A stretch of DNA of 64,000 bases from Sipunculus nudus (Eukaryota; Annelida; Sipuncula; Golfingiida; Sipunculidae): assembly GCA_026874595.1 (NCBI GenBank), contig CM049306.1, positions 16,143,019 through 16,207,018 on the forward strand, in the 5' to 3' direction. The notes below the pieces were generated by a model. It was not told the DNA's origin and ran no database searches. It saw only the letters and a program-made list of their open reading frames with translations. Position 1 is the first letter of the stretch. Each line of letters starts with the position of its first letter. Positions 12,832-25,289 of the stretch are shown here, in pieces. The position numbers and the translations under genes were made by a program.

Positions 12832-13702
12832 GCCCCTTTTTAGCAAACCTGTGTGCTTATGGGACGGTGTAGCATTGTCTCTCATCCACACGTTAACCTA
12901 TACCATCTCGAAAATAGCAGGAGCTAAAATCACAAAATTTTACCCAAAAAATTAGACATCTAAAAAACTCTATAAGATTTGGCTGATTTTGGCTGTCTGC
13001 ATTGCCTTAAAATTTACAGGGAAAAAGCTAAAAAATACTTAAAAATCTTCTTCTTTGAAACTGTCCAGGCAAATTGCTTAGTATTTCATAGAAATAATCC
13101 CTGAAACAGTCTCTCTGTAGTTTATGCAAGTGGTTCCAGTTTGGTGATCTTTGGCCGAGTTACAGGAAGCCATATAAGCATACTAAAACTACAATCTCAG
13201 AAATGACAGGAGATATCATCACCAAATTTTATGCAAATGTTGGTCATGAGTCATATTTGAAACTGAGGTATTGGTGGCGCCACCTGAATCAACCTCTTTT
13301 GTACGGGGGTCATTTGTCATCAGTACATTAACCCATAATTTCTCAGGAACAACAGGAGCTAGCATCACAAAATTTTATGCAAAAATCAGTCACATGTCAA
13401 ATGTTGTGGGATTGAGCTTTTTGTGGCCCCACATGTATCAACTTAAATTTTACAGGGGAAAAGCTAGAAAATCTTTAAAAATTCTTCTTCTCCGAAATCA
13501 TTAGCCACATTGTTCAATATTTCACAGAAATGATCTCAGAGACGAGCTCTCAAGTCCTCAAATGGTTTGGGTTCAATGAATTTTGGCCAAGTTACAGGAA
13601 TTTGAACTTAGTCATTTTAGTAATGACTAAGTAAGTTTACAAACATAACAGTCATAAGAAACAGCAGGAACTATCATAACCAAATTCATGTAAATGTTGG
13701 TC
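12832..13702 (+). repeat. Family B element, 5' part
   Basis: The head TTTTTAGCAAACCTGTGTGC resembles the heads at 54.75 and 63.37 kb. Two units follow with ATCACAAAATTTTA blocks; the exact palindrome GGTGGCGCCACC is at 13273-13284. The copy is cut at about 13703 by a family A head, and B sequence resumes at 16932. Confidence 0.7.
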
Positions 13703-16700
13703 ACATAAGTCATTAGCTCAGCTGACTTTCAGTCATGCTGAGCTATAGCGATCACTCTTTGTCTGTCGTCCGTCTGTCCGTCTGTCCGTTAACGTGGCAC
13801 AAATCGTAACCGCTGGACTTAGAATCTTGTAACTTTACATTCTGAGAGGTCAATGAAAAATCTCCTTGGAAACCAGAAATTAGGTCTCTGTTACCCATAT
13901 CCTTCGAGCTATTGGGCCCCAAAGTACCCCCAGAATAGTCAAAATTTTCATACAAAAACTTTAATATCTCATTAACTACATCACTGATGGTCATAATTTT
14001 TGGCATACATATTGATCATGAGATGTTTTATCAGTTTCTGCAGACTGGTGGCGCCACCTGTATTTTTCGATTCTTTACGAATTGTTTTCTCTGTTTTTGA
14101 GGTCTTTAAAAATGTGGACATCTGTTAACAGGGCAAAAATCGTTAAGACTGGACCTAGAATCTTCATTCTTAACACAGTGAGAGACCTATGAATAGTCTC
14201 CATGGAAACCTGAAATAAGGTCTCCGTTACCAATATCATTTGAGCTGTGGGGCTCCCAATTACCCCCCAGAATAATGGAAAATTTGATTTAAAAAAACTG
14301 CAACATCTCAATAACTACAGTACAGATGGTCATGATTTTTGGCATACATATTGATCAAGAGGTGTTCCATCATTTCCTGCATACTGGTGGCGCCACCTGT
14401 ATTTTTTCAAATTTTTACAATTTTTTTTTCTCTATTTATGAGACTTTTAAGGATGTAGTTATCTGTCAACAAGGTACAAATTGTAATGACTTGACCTAGA
14501 ATCTTTATTCTTGACACACAGGGAGACCCATGAAAAGTCTCCATGGACACCTGAAATTAGGTCTCTGTTACCCATATCCTAAGAGCTATGGCACTCCAAA
14601 GTACAGCTCGGAATAATGGAACATTTGATACATAAGCTGAGTATCTGAACAACTAATGCAGAGATCACCATAATTGTTTGCATGGATATTGATCATGGAG
14701 TGTTTCATCAGTTTTTGCAGACTGGTGGCACTACCTGTATTTGTTTGGGTTTTTTAGCTCAGCTGACTGTAAGTCATCTGAGCTATATCGATCACTCTTT
14801 GTCCGTCGTCCGTCCGTCTGTCCATCCGTCTGTCCTAGAATCTTGTAACTTGACATTCTGAGAGGTCCATGAAAAATCTCCTTGGAAACCAGAAATCAGG
14901 TCTCTGTTACCCATATCCTTCAAGCTATGGGGCCCCAAAGTACCCCCCAGAATAGTAAAAAATTTCATACAAAATCTTCAATATCTCATTAACAACAACA
15001 CTGATGGTCAAGATTTTTGGCATACATATTGATCATGAGATGTTTCATTAGTTCCTGCAGACTGGTGGCGCCACCTGTATTTTTCGATTTTTTACGAATT
15101 TTTTTCTCTATTTTTTCGACCTTTAAAAATGTGGACATCTGTTAACAGGGCACAAATCGTAAAGACTGGACCTAGAATCTTCATTCCTGACATTCTGAGA
15201 GACCTATGAAAAGTCTCCATGGAAACTAGAAATTAGGTCTCTGTTACTCATATCCTTCAAGCTATGGGGCCCCAAAGTACTCCCCAGAATAGTGAAAAAT
15301 TTCATACAAAAACTTCAATATCTCATTAACTACATCACTGATGGTCATGATTTTTGGTATACATATTAATCATGCGATGTTTCATCAGTTTCTGCAGACT
15401 GGTGGCGCAACCTATATTTTTCGATTTTTTACGAATTTTTTTCTCTATTTTTGAGACCTTTAAAAATGTGGACATCTGTTAACAGGGCACAAATCGTTAA
15501 GACTGGATCTAGAAGCTTTATTCTTGAAATTCTGAGAGACCTATAAAAGTCTCCATGGAAACCAAAAATTAGGTCTCTGTCACCCATATTCTTTGAGCTA
15601 TGAGGCCCCAATGTACCCCCCAGAATAGTGAAAAATTTCATACAAAAACTTCAATATCTCATTAACTACATCACTGATGGTCATGATTTTTGGCATACAT
15701 ATTAATCATGAGATGTTTCATCAGTTTCTGCAGACTGCGGATGCCATCTATATTTTTTCGATTTTTTACGATTTTTTCTCTATTTTTGAGACCTTAAAAG
15801 ATGCAGTCATCTGTTAACAAGGCACAAATCATAACAACTGGACCTAGAATCTTCATTTTTGACATTGGGGGAGGCCCATGAAAAGTCTCCTTGGAAACCT
15901 GGAATTAGGTCTCTGTTACCCAGATTCTTCAAGCTATGGGGCTCTGAAGTACCCCCGCTGAATAATGAAAATTTGATACAAAAACTGAAATATCTGAACA
16001 ACTAATGCATTGATTACCATGGTTCTTTGCATGCATATTGATCATGAAGTGTTTTATAGGTTTCTGCAGACTGGTGGCGCCACCTGTATTTTTCGATTCT
16101 TTACAAATTTTTTTCACTATTTTTGAGACCTTTAAAGATATGAACATCTGTTAACAGGGCACAAATCATAACAACTGGACCTAGAATCTTCATTCTTGAC
16201 ACACTGGGAGACCCATGAAAAGTCTCCTTGGAAACCTGAAATTAGGTCTCTGTTGCCCATATCCTTCATGCTGTAGGGCCCCAAAGTACCCCCCAGAATA
16301 GTAAAAAATTTCATACAAAGAGATCATGAGATGTTTCATCAGTTTCTGCAGACTCCCTAGAAACCTGGAATTAGGTCTCTGTTACCTATATTCTTCAAGC
16401 TATGGGGCTTGTTACACATTTTTACATATTTTTTCTCTATTTTTAAGACCTATAAGGATGTGGTTATGTGTCAACAGGGTACAAATTGTAACAACTGGAC
16501 CTAGAATCTTCATTCTTGTCATGCAAGGAGGCCCATGAAAAGTGTCTGTGGAAACCTTAAATTAGTTCTCTGTTTCCCATATCCTTCAAGCTATAGGACT
16601 CTGAAGTATCCCTCAGAATAATGGAAAATTTGATTCAAAAGCTGAAGTATCTGAACAATTAATGCAGAAATCACTATGATTCTTTGCATGGATGTTGACC

Positions 16701-16931
16701 ATTAAGTGTTTTTATTAGTTTCTGCAGACTGGTGGAACCACCTGTATTTTTTTTAAAGTTTACGCATTTTTTCCCATATTTTGAGATATATAAATTCAGA
16801 AACAATCTTGGCTTATTCTTTAATCTCTTTGATGCTTCAGTTGAATGGGTATATACTACCATTCAGATGATAAAATTTCCTTTTGCAAATCTCTTCCCAG
16901 TCAGCTGAGCGTCATGACCCATGGGTCACTT
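13703..16931 (+). mobile_element. Family A array (two heads, one tail)
   Basis: Heads with TTAGCTCAGCTGACT lie at 13707 and 14752; each forms a hairpin (TAGCTCAGCTGACT / AGTCATCTGAGCTA) and is followed by GTCCGTCCGT-type sequence. About nine ~338-bp units follow, marked by GGTGGCGCCACC at 14047, 14386, 15064 and 16073, with decayed versions at 14727, 15401 and 16731. The tail has CAGTCAGCTGAGCGTCATGA then the palindrome TGACCCATGGGTCA and CTTGTT. The repeated minus-strand peptides (KDMGNRDLISGF) come from the unit and show no sign of being a protein. Confidence 0.8.
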
Positions 16932-17440
16932 GTTTTGAAATTGAGATATTGGTGGCACCACCTGCATCAACCTCTTTTGTACAAGGGTCATCAGTCATCA
17001 GTAGATTAACCTATAATTTCTCAGGAAAAAAGAGGATCTAGGTTCACCAGGTTTTATGCAATTGTTGGTCACATGAATCCTATTTGAAACTAAGGTCTTT
17101 GTAGTGCCACCTGCATTGACCCGTTTTTTTTTTTTTATTGGGCAAATAATTTAAGTCTCTTTCAGTTTCTACATTAAAAATGTTTTATGATGAAATTGTC
17201 AAGCTGGATAGTTTTTTAATTTTTTCACAAGATTTATCCTAGGGTAAGGTTCTCTCAATTGTAAAAGAATAGACTGGGTTCATTAATTTTTGGTAGAGTT
17301 ATAGAAAGCTGAAGTTGGTCTTGTGGCCAAGTTAGCCTATATCAAACTGAAGGCTGCAATAGTCATCTTCTGCAAAACTGTTGTTTCAAATTCTGTAACA
17401 TTGCACAAACATTAATCTTAGGTGGCCTTTGTTCAAGTAA
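16932..17440 (+). repeat. Family B element, continuation after the A insertion
   Basis: The sequence repeats the GAGATATTGGTGGCACCACC block of B at its start, then a shorter unit with a GTGCCACCTGCATTGACC block, and drifts into a tail shared with 55255-55460. This supports the reading that A is nested in B. Confidence 0.6.
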
Positions 17441-17710
17441 CTTAAATGTTTTGGCTGAATTATTGGACCTTTAACAATAAAATGACTGTGAGATACTTTG
17501 TGAAAAAAAGCTGGTAGATTTTATTGTATTTTATTTTTATTATTTTTTTATTTATTGTAACAGACTGAGGTCTGTGGAATCTAAGCAGAGCTGTACAGGC
17601 AACATAAGTAATTGGTCTCCATATCCAGCTTATGTGCAAGATAAGTCCATGAATAAAATATTTCTGTATTCTGATTTTGCTTTCAATATGCATCTGTTAT
17701 TATTGAAGTG

Positions 17711-19170
17711 TCAGACAAAGTCAGAATACTATGGTTTAAGCACATTCGCGCCACCACCGCCACAGAGATTCCATTTGGATGCAATAACTCATAAAGTACT
17801 TTACTGAGCTTTACCAAACTTGACATGTGCATGGATATGGGTGAGAGGATGAAGCTTATTTAAAACCCCCATCATTGCTACTTAACAATACTGTGAGCAT
17901 TATAAGTAAATACTAATGGACAGATTTCTTTCATATTATGCATATACATAGACATGGGTTATAGGATGATGTATATTTAAATGGGGGTCATGACCTTTCC
18001 TATGAGAGTGGCCTTGACCTTGAACATTGCCATATATATGGTGAAAATCACACAAAATTATAAATGGATTATAAGGGATGCATGGATTGACCAAAGATTT
18101 TGGATAGCTTTGTCTTCTGTGGAAGACAGGTGGCGCCACCTTCTGTCCTTTTCTTTTTTTGCACCTTTTATTATCCAAACATTGCCACTTGACAGTACTG
18201 TGAGCATTACAAGTCCAAAACTAATCGACAGATTTGGCTTAATTTTGCATGTCCATTGATTGTGGATACCGCCATCTTGTATTAAAGACTGGTTTCTTTA
18301 ACTGCAATCATAATTGTGTGCATTTGATTTAGGTGAAAATTGCTCATATCTCCGGAGTAATTCAAGTTATTGGTCTGAAATTTGGCATGTCCATCCATCT
18401 TAGAAAGTTTTCTTGTAAACCAGACAGGTGGTGCCCCTGACCTTCCAGATTTTGTTAAATAAATTAATGCTCTTTTCTGAGGATTGATTTGCCCTATTGG
18501 CCTGAAATTAAGCATATCTATAGATCTTGGACTCCTCCATCTTGTACTCAAGACTGGTGGCACCATCTGCAATCATAATTGTGTGGTGTCCATCTGTACG
18601 TTTGATTTTGGTGAAAATTGCTCATATCTCCAGAGTGATTCAAACCAGACAGGTGGTGCCCCCTACCTTTCTGTTTCTGTAAAATAAATTAATGCTCTTT
18701 TCTCAAGAGTGATTTGCCCTATTGGCCTGAAACTGTACATATCCATAGATCTTTGACTCCTCCATCTTGTACTCAAGACTGGTGGCACCATCTGCAATCA
18801 TTTTGCCATGGCGTCATCTGTACATGTGCTTTGGGTGAAAATTGCTCATATCTCCGGAGCAATTCAAGGTATTGGTCTTAAATTTGGCATGTCTGTCCAT
18901 CTTGGAAAATTTTCTGATGAGCCAGACAGGTGGTGCCACCTACCTTTCAATTTCCGTAAAATAAATTAATGCTGTCTTCTCAAGAGTTATACCCTTTATT
19001 GCCCCCATATTTGGTGAAAAATATTGTTTCTCAAGTTAATAGATGTAAGAAACCATAGTCACCTGCCAAGTGTCAGTATATGCTGCTGAAAATGGGGGGC
19101 CTATTCTTAAAGGGGGGGGGGATTTTGCCTGGGGACACTTTGGCACTTGCAGTGCCAAGAAATATCTAGT
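17711..19170 (+). mobile_element. Family E element with D units inside
   Basis: The E head (GACAAAGTCAGAATACTATGG) runs to about 18245, including GGTGGCGCCACC at 18129-18140. Several D-type units follow to about 19030, then the E tail. The tail ends with a perfect 8-bp stem TTGGCACT-tgc-AGTGCCAA at 19140-19158, 7 bp, and CTAG at 19166-19169 followed by T. This is the cleanest Helitron-like 3' end in the window. A G10 run precedes the stem. Confidence 0.7.
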
Positions 19171-19439
19171 TCTAAACATTTTGATAAAAAATTTATGGAT
19201 ATGTCAGCTAGAAAAGGCATTGAAGCCAATTTAAAGTCTTTCAGTATGTGTAAACAGATTTACCAACAGGCCAAGATTGTGTCTGTCTCTATAAATAGCT
19301 TGACAGACTGCCAACTAAGTCAGATTAGGCAACAGGTCAAGATTTCAGTCAGTACCTTGCATTAGATCCAGTTCACTTTGGGAGCATATGCCTTCCACAG
19401 CTGAGCATTGTCACCCAAGTGCACCTGACTCAAGAGAAG

Positions 19440-19816
19440 TTTGTGATGTATTGGCCTAAAATATTGGCTTGTCCATGTATCTTTGATAGCATTCTCATAC
19501 ACAAGACTGGTGTTGTCACCTACAATGATTTTTGCACAGGGTATGTCCCTGCTTATTTCTCAGGAGGGATTTGACATATCAGCCTGAAATTGTGCATGTC
19601 CATACATCTCAGATGGTTTTTTTGTATGCAAGACTTGTGGCACCACCTACCATTGATTTTGGGTTTAATGCATCTGTGCACATAGCTCAACAGTGGTTTG
19701 AAGTGTATGGCTGAAATTTTACATCCATTCATCTTTGATGTTTCATATACAAGACTGGTGGTGTGGTGGTGACACCTACAATCATTTTTGTGTTGTGTAC
19801 ATTCATGCCAGTATTT
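19440..19816 (+). repeat. Diverged D/C-type units
   Basis: Three degenerate units carry GTGTTGTCACCT, GTGGCACCACCT and GTGGTGACACCT in place of the 12-bp palindrome. The stretch is interrupted at 19817 by the polyC-bearing element. A piece related to the end of family B lies at 19195-19375. Confidence 0.55.
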
Positions 19817-20094
19817 CAGTGGCGTAACAAGTGGGATGGCCGGGGGCAGCCCCCCCCCCCCCCCCAAATACCTCCCAAAACGGGAATGGGGGAATATCGG
19901 GAAGGGAAAAAAGGAAGGAAAGAAAGGAAAGAGGGGAAAGAGGGAAGAAGAGAAAGGGAAGGAAGAAGGGAAAGAAAAGGAAAGAAAGGGATTAGAAAAA
20001 GGAGAAAGGGAAGGAAAAAGTAAAAAGAAGTACAGAATCGGGAAACCTCTTTGAGTCTTGCCTCTCTGGACGGTCAGGTCATGTAACGCCCCTG
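19817..20094 (+). mobile_element. MITE-like element with poly-C and polypurine core
   Basis: The termini are CAGTGGCGTAAC (19817-19828) and GTAACGCCCCTG (20083-20094), which are imperfect inverted copies. The core has a C16 run at 19850-19865 and then about 130 bp of nearly pure A/G. The ends resemble those of hAT-type MITEs, but no clear target duplication was found. The open frames (Glu/Lys/Gly-rich) are translation of the polypurine tract. Confidence 0.5.
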
Positions 20095-20099
20095 GGTGC

Positions 20100-20990
20100 T
20101 TTAATCAGGTTTAAAATATTTAGAACTTGCATTGTACATGTACATGTCACACATGCACTTGATAAGTAATCAAATACTTTTAAAATAATGGTCAAGCATG
20201 TTATCATGGAGCATTATACCTGATGTATTTCCCATTGCACAGGTGTGCAAATCCCTTGAAATAATCTTCAGAATCTTCAGAAATGTCATGGAGCCAATAG
20301 TGAAATCAGAATATATGTTCCATACACCTTATAATTTAATTGACCCCTATAAAATATTTTCGCTTAAAAGTTTACAGAGCTCCAGAAATAATATTATTAA
20401 AATTACAAAGACAGAAGTGCTAGGAAACTCCACCAGGAAAAAGAATTAAGGAAAAGTTTTTTGGATGATGCTCAGGAAAATTTTGTCAGACAAATCAGCT
20501 TCGGTTTCATTATTCTCTCATTTGAATTCCATTCATTTTTATTCCGCATCAACAGCAGCTAGTTATTCATGTCTGCTTTCTGCTGCTATGGCCAAACAAG
20601 ATTGGACAACAAAAGTTAGGGAGCATGGAGAAAGACACGCTAGAACCATCAGAAGTCACGCATTTGATTGATCAGTGAAATCTCTACAGGTTACCAGACC
20701 CTTTGATCTGCAGCCTTATTTTCCAATCATGCCGCGGCAGTTGAACAAGAGCTGTATCCCTGATGTATTGGTTTCATTATCACTGCAGTAGATACAAATA
20801 TAATATTAGCAGAACAAATGGCAAAGAAACTCACTCATCTGGATCAAACCCATTCTGAATAGGTTTGGCAGACACACACAAATGACATTCATTCATGCTG
20901 TAATGTGTCCTTATTAAGCAAGCACTACTCTTATGCATGATCTTCCAGAAAACTAAGAACAATGCCATAAATTTCAAATTAGCAGTCAGG
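20100..20990. other. Unique sequence, one intron
   Basis: Non-repetitive. A plus-strand acceptor-like TCTCTACAG at 20682 is followed by an open stretch (RPFDLQPYFPIMPRQLNKS), but no donor was found, so no exon is called. Confidence 0.4.
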
Positions 20991-20996
20991 TTGTAC

Positions 20997-21055
20997 TTGC
21001 TCTGGCCTTGGCAAAAGTGGGATCTTCATGACAGGGATACATTCTGGTTCTTGGT
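20997..21055 (-). CDS. Small exon of unidentified minus-strand gene
   Basis: The 59-nt block is one base, 19 codons and one base. Its borders are TTGTGTTGATATTAAG upstream and GCAA|GTACAA downstream. The peptide PRTRMYPCHEDPTFAKARA is polar, unlike the hydrophobic exons around it. Its phases fit both neighbours exactly: it completes an Arg after 21365-21560 and leaves one base that becomes Asn with the AT opening 12371-12559. Another frame here is also open (ECIPVMKIPLLPRPEQ), so phase is what selects this reading. Confidence 0.4.
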
Positions 21056-21364
21056 CTTAATATCAACACAAATAGACTCTGGTTTCTGAGTCGGCCTCGC
21101 TGGGTAAATTATTGCCTATTTGATATTCCTCATGTGTGGCCATAGCCACATTGGCACCATCCACACTAAGAGTGGGTTTTTCTTTCCCATGCATGTGTAA
21201 AAATAATACATCAATGAGACTTTTGTGAAATTAGATTGCTACTGCCAACAAGCAACAGCCAGTGCTTACATGTATTGCTTACAGAACTATGGCTGATATA
21301 AATTCATACAGTACAGCACTAGTTGTGTCACACGGCAGTCTGTATACAGCTCCTCCGTGCCTAC

Positions 21365-21560
21365 CTCAACCAGTCTTGTAGCTTTCCAGGTGACTGCTTC
21401 AACTGGCTGATGAGCCATTTATCAGTCAAGCAATGGCTGCACATTAGCAGTTCACTAATGACTGCTGTCTTGGGAATAGTGTAGCCGTCCATGCAGGATG
21501 GAAGGAGGTTACGTGTAACTATGGCCAACACCCTGGGGTCATTTTGTAAGAGTATAAGGA
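21365..21560 (-). CDS. Exon of unidentified minus-strand gene
   Basis: The open frame has clear coding texture, with peptide segments LILLQNDPRVLAIVTRNLL, MDGYTIPKTAVISELLMC and LISQLKQSPGKLQDWL. The donor TTGAG|GTAGGC is strong. The acceptor (CTTGTGGAAG) is weaker; the frame is closed by a TAA at 21592-21594, so the exon cannot start above that. The pattern of short amphipathic helices is reminiscent of HEAT or ARM-type solenoids, but that is an impression. The exon ends with two bases (AG) that are completed to Arg by the exon at 20997-21055. Confidence 0.55.
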
Positions 21561-21599
21561 CTTCCACAAGATGTACCACAGCAGAATAAATTTACCTGC

Positions 21600-23640
21600 T
21601 TTTCTTGTTCAGTTTTTGTAAGTTACAACAGACATTATTTTTATTAACAAAAGCAAAAAATTGTATAAAAAAAGAGAGATGAAAGATTAAATGTTAAAAA
21701 AATTGTATACTTTGGTCTTGTACAGAAAAATAAGCACATAACATACTGATTACATACTGCTATTCAAAAGGGTATTTTTATGCTCTCTAATTTTTGTAAA
21801 TGATTGAAAATCCCTCTGTGTTTATATCTTTTTAAGAGGTTGATTGTAAAGTTTCCTCCTGCCTCTTCTTTTTAATCCTTTTTAATGGTTGTTTTCCTAG
21901 TTGGGTGATTTTTTTTTTTTTTTTTTTGCACTGAAAGTGCTATCTGGAGTCACTGGCTGCATTGTGAACTTGGAGCTAGTTTACCGAAACTTGAATTCCT
22001 AATTACAACATACAAAGCAGTATCTTTTGTAATATTATACCACAAACAAATACATCATCAGTCATGGTTACAGCCAAACTACACAAGGAGTTTACATTGA
22101 GGGAGACTGCATATCATACATGTACATGTTGCTGATTCTTTTAAAATATTTTTGTTATGCAACATCTTGTGTCATTATGTAACCATTGTCTGTCAGGAAC
22201 ACATCATGAATTTAATATGAGTACACTTATATATGAGATGAATACTTTTTGCCAATTCAAGAAAAAAAGTCAGGTTCCTTAAGTCACACATTTTATATTA
22301 ATATTCCTATGCAGCACTTGTTAATAATTTCTGTCTATATAAATTATTTATTGTAATGCTGACAGATTCAAAGTAAGATTTCATGAGTCCATGAATTTCT
22401 AATTGTGAATTGTGTAGTAAGCACTAGGGTTATTTGCTCTTCCTATTGGTTCACCGATCCTGGAAGAGAATGGTACATTGGTACTTAAGGGTATTTTTTC
22501 TGTAAGCCCCAAATAAGATCATGCCTTTCTCTAAATACTGTAAACAGGAGTATGTAGAGGTTAAGAACTGTCAGTGATTCGGTTGTGAAAGCTTACAGCT
22601 GCAACCATGGTAAAATATAAAAAAAGGGAGATATATATGTAATTCTCTACAGGTTTTGAAGCTTTATTTTATGATTAAATTACATAAAGTTTCCTGTGTG
22701 AAATAGAACATTCTCATGTTTTAGTATTTTCCAGCCTGTACAAAATGTTCACGGGTGAGCCCTTGGGACTTGTTTACTGGTCTACACTTCACTTTTTCTG
22801 TGCTTTTTAATCAGTGTTTAGCTATGGTGTGCTGGGAGGGAACTGCTGGATTTGGAGGGCTCGGCTAATTTATAACCTCCTGTCAGGTGTAGGCATTGCA
22901 TCGTTCCTAATTAGCCTTTGCTTTCCTGGTGTTACCTGGGCCAGTTAACTCTGATTTAAACATGCTAGTAGGCCAGGGGTTCATCCTGAAACATGAACAA
23001 TGCATGCTAAGTCACCTGTTCTGTAGTTTGTCATTAACTCAAGGTGCTGCAGGCCTTGTTCCATGGATCTGACTGTACAGCATTACACACACTAACACTG
23101 CCTCAGGGATCTGTACTGTTCAAGTTACAAACTGCCTCAGAATTATGGAGTTTTTCATGTTACTTTAAAAATCAGCTTACCTAATGACTATATATTTTCA
23201 ATTATTATTTTCTGTTAAGTAAAAGTATTGTTCATCATTTTGTGATCAATTCATTTAAGGACAAGAATAAATATAGATTATACTGGTATTTTCTACTGAG
23301 TAATGATGAAAATAACCATATTGTTGTACCTACACTGGGCATTATGTTTTTCCCATGGTTGGTTGGTTTATTTGCAGTTTAACTCAGAAAGTGATGAAAT
23401 TTTGTGCATGGTTATGGTAACATCCAAGGAACTTTTGGAGGTAATCTGGATCACCATAACATGTTTTAATTTAAAGAATTCTTTCCCATTGTAAGATGGA
23501 ACAGGCCAGGGCCAGTTATTATATCAGCCCCTGTCTTTGATCTAGAGCTCATCTAACTGTGATCCTTTCCTATAGTTGGTGTACCTTGATATATATCTTC
23601 TGTGTCAACACAGGAAAGTTTGAGTAGGATCAGAATTGAA
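21600..23640. other. Unique intron sequence
   Basis: AT-rich with a T19 run near 21910. The 22.80-23.11 kb block is listed separately. A short C-like fragment (GAAATTTTGTGCATGG) lies near 23395. Confidence 0.45.
22800..23110. promoter_or_regulatory. Candidate conserved non-coding block
   Basis: This G+C-richer, non-repetitive stretch is rich in homeodomain-like sites (CCTAATTAGCC) and has an ACAATGCATG motif. No open frame of note. Confidence 0.2.
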
Positions 23641-23644
23641 GGTT

Positions 23645-25165
23645 CAGACTACATTTCTTATGACAAAGTCGAAGGATACTATGGTTTTAGCAGGGTCCCA
23701 CCACCACAGAAAAACCTTGTTTCGGAAATAACTAAAAAAATATTACACAGATCTTTATTAAACTTCACATCTGCATAGGTATATATGGGTGAGGGGATAA
23801 AACCTATGTAAAATGAGGTCATGACCTTTACTAGGAGAGTGACCTTGACCTTGAATAGGTCAATTTTTGGTGAAAATCACTTGGATAGCTTTGTCTTGTG
23901 TGGAAGATTGGTGGTACCACCTTTTATCCTTTTGTTGTTTTTGCACCTGTTTACATCCCATCATTGCCACTTTACAGTAGTGTGAACTTTTTAAGTCAAA
24001 AACTAATGGACATTACTTTCGTAATTTGCACATGCATAGATATGGGTTTTTGAACAATTAAAGGCTATTTAAAATGAGACCATAACCTTCACTTATGGAG
24101 TGGCCTTGACCTTTATTATTTCCATATTTGTTTTTAAAAAAAACATACATTTTAAAAAAAATCAAAATGTAAGATATATGATGATAAGTTGTCGAATGGT
24201 TTTGAAAACCATTGACCTTGACATTGACGTTCAAGGTCAGATCAGGAAAAAATGCATGTTTATGGTGAATCTCATAAGTTTAGAAGTACAGCTTAATCCC
24301 CTTCAATTTCATACACAAATAGTTTCATCCAAAGTGTCAGATAGTTTTGAAAACTGCTGACCTTAATCTTGATCTTCAAAGTCAGATCTGCTGAAATAAA
24401 GGATATTTTTGAACCCCATAACTTTTGAAGTACAGCATATTTTTCTTCAAATTTGACACATAAATTGTTTTTACCAAGATGTTGGAAATCTGATGACCTT
24501 GGTTTTCAAGGTGAAATCTACAGGAACATAGGTTTTTTTTAACCCTTTAACTTTAATTTATTTTAACTATTTTATTTCAACAAATTTGACACACAAATTT
24601 TTTTCTACCAAGATATGCTTGAAACCTATTGACCATGACCTTAGTTTCAATGATGAGATCTGCAGAAATGCATAAAATTTGATGTACTGCATATTTTTTT
24701 CTCATGTGCAAATTTTGCAAAAGTCTCAAACATGTTTGAAATTTGGTGACCTTCAATTTGGTCTTCATGGTCAAATCTGTGCAAATATATTCCCTTTTGT
24801 GAAATCTATAACTTTTTTTAATCCTGCATATTTTTTCTTCAAATTTGATACACCATTTGTTGTGTCTACCAACATTTTAGACATGTTAGAAAACATGTGA
24901 CCTTGACCTTGGACTTCAAGGTGAAATCAGTAAAACATAGAATTTTTGTAAACCCATTACTTTTGAAATACTGGATATTTTTAATCAATTTTGATACACA
25001 CATTGTATCAACCAAGTTGTGGGACAATTTTAAAAAATTGGTGACCTTGAGCCTGTAAAGTGTTTGTATTATGATGCTTCAGAAGAAGAGGGCCTATTTT
25101 AAAGGGGGTATGCACAATGTCTAGGGATAATATGGTATCTCTGATGTGAGAAATGTCTGGTTATT
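23645..25165 (+). mobile_element. Family E element with ~130-bp AAGGTCA-type core
   Basis: The E head begins near 23656 (GACAAAGTCGAAGGATACTA). From about 24100 to 25050 there are six or seven diverged units that each pair a TGACCTTGAC block with a TTCAAGGTC block and a TCAAATTTGAC block. The tail (GGGCCTATTTTAAAGGGGG, then AGAAATGTCTGG) is a decayed E end in which CTAG has become CTGG. Confidence 0.65.
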
Positions 25166-25289
25166 ATTATTTTATAATATCAGTTGTTTAGTTGCATGGT
25201 TAATGTGTTTCCTGTTCCTATATAGCACACATCAAAGTTTGATCAGAATTTTTTGGTAATAATCTTTTTTTTCTGGAGATCAAGAATGT

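Noticed and set aside
13752-16314. Recurring minus-strand peptides of the KDMGNRDLISGF type
   Set aside because: They follow the ~338-bp DNA unit in every A copy, change length with it and have no start, stop or codon pattern suggesting selection on protein. They are shadows of the repeat.
19763-20054. Glu/Lys/Gly-rich open frames
   Set aside because: Pure translation of a polypurine tract.
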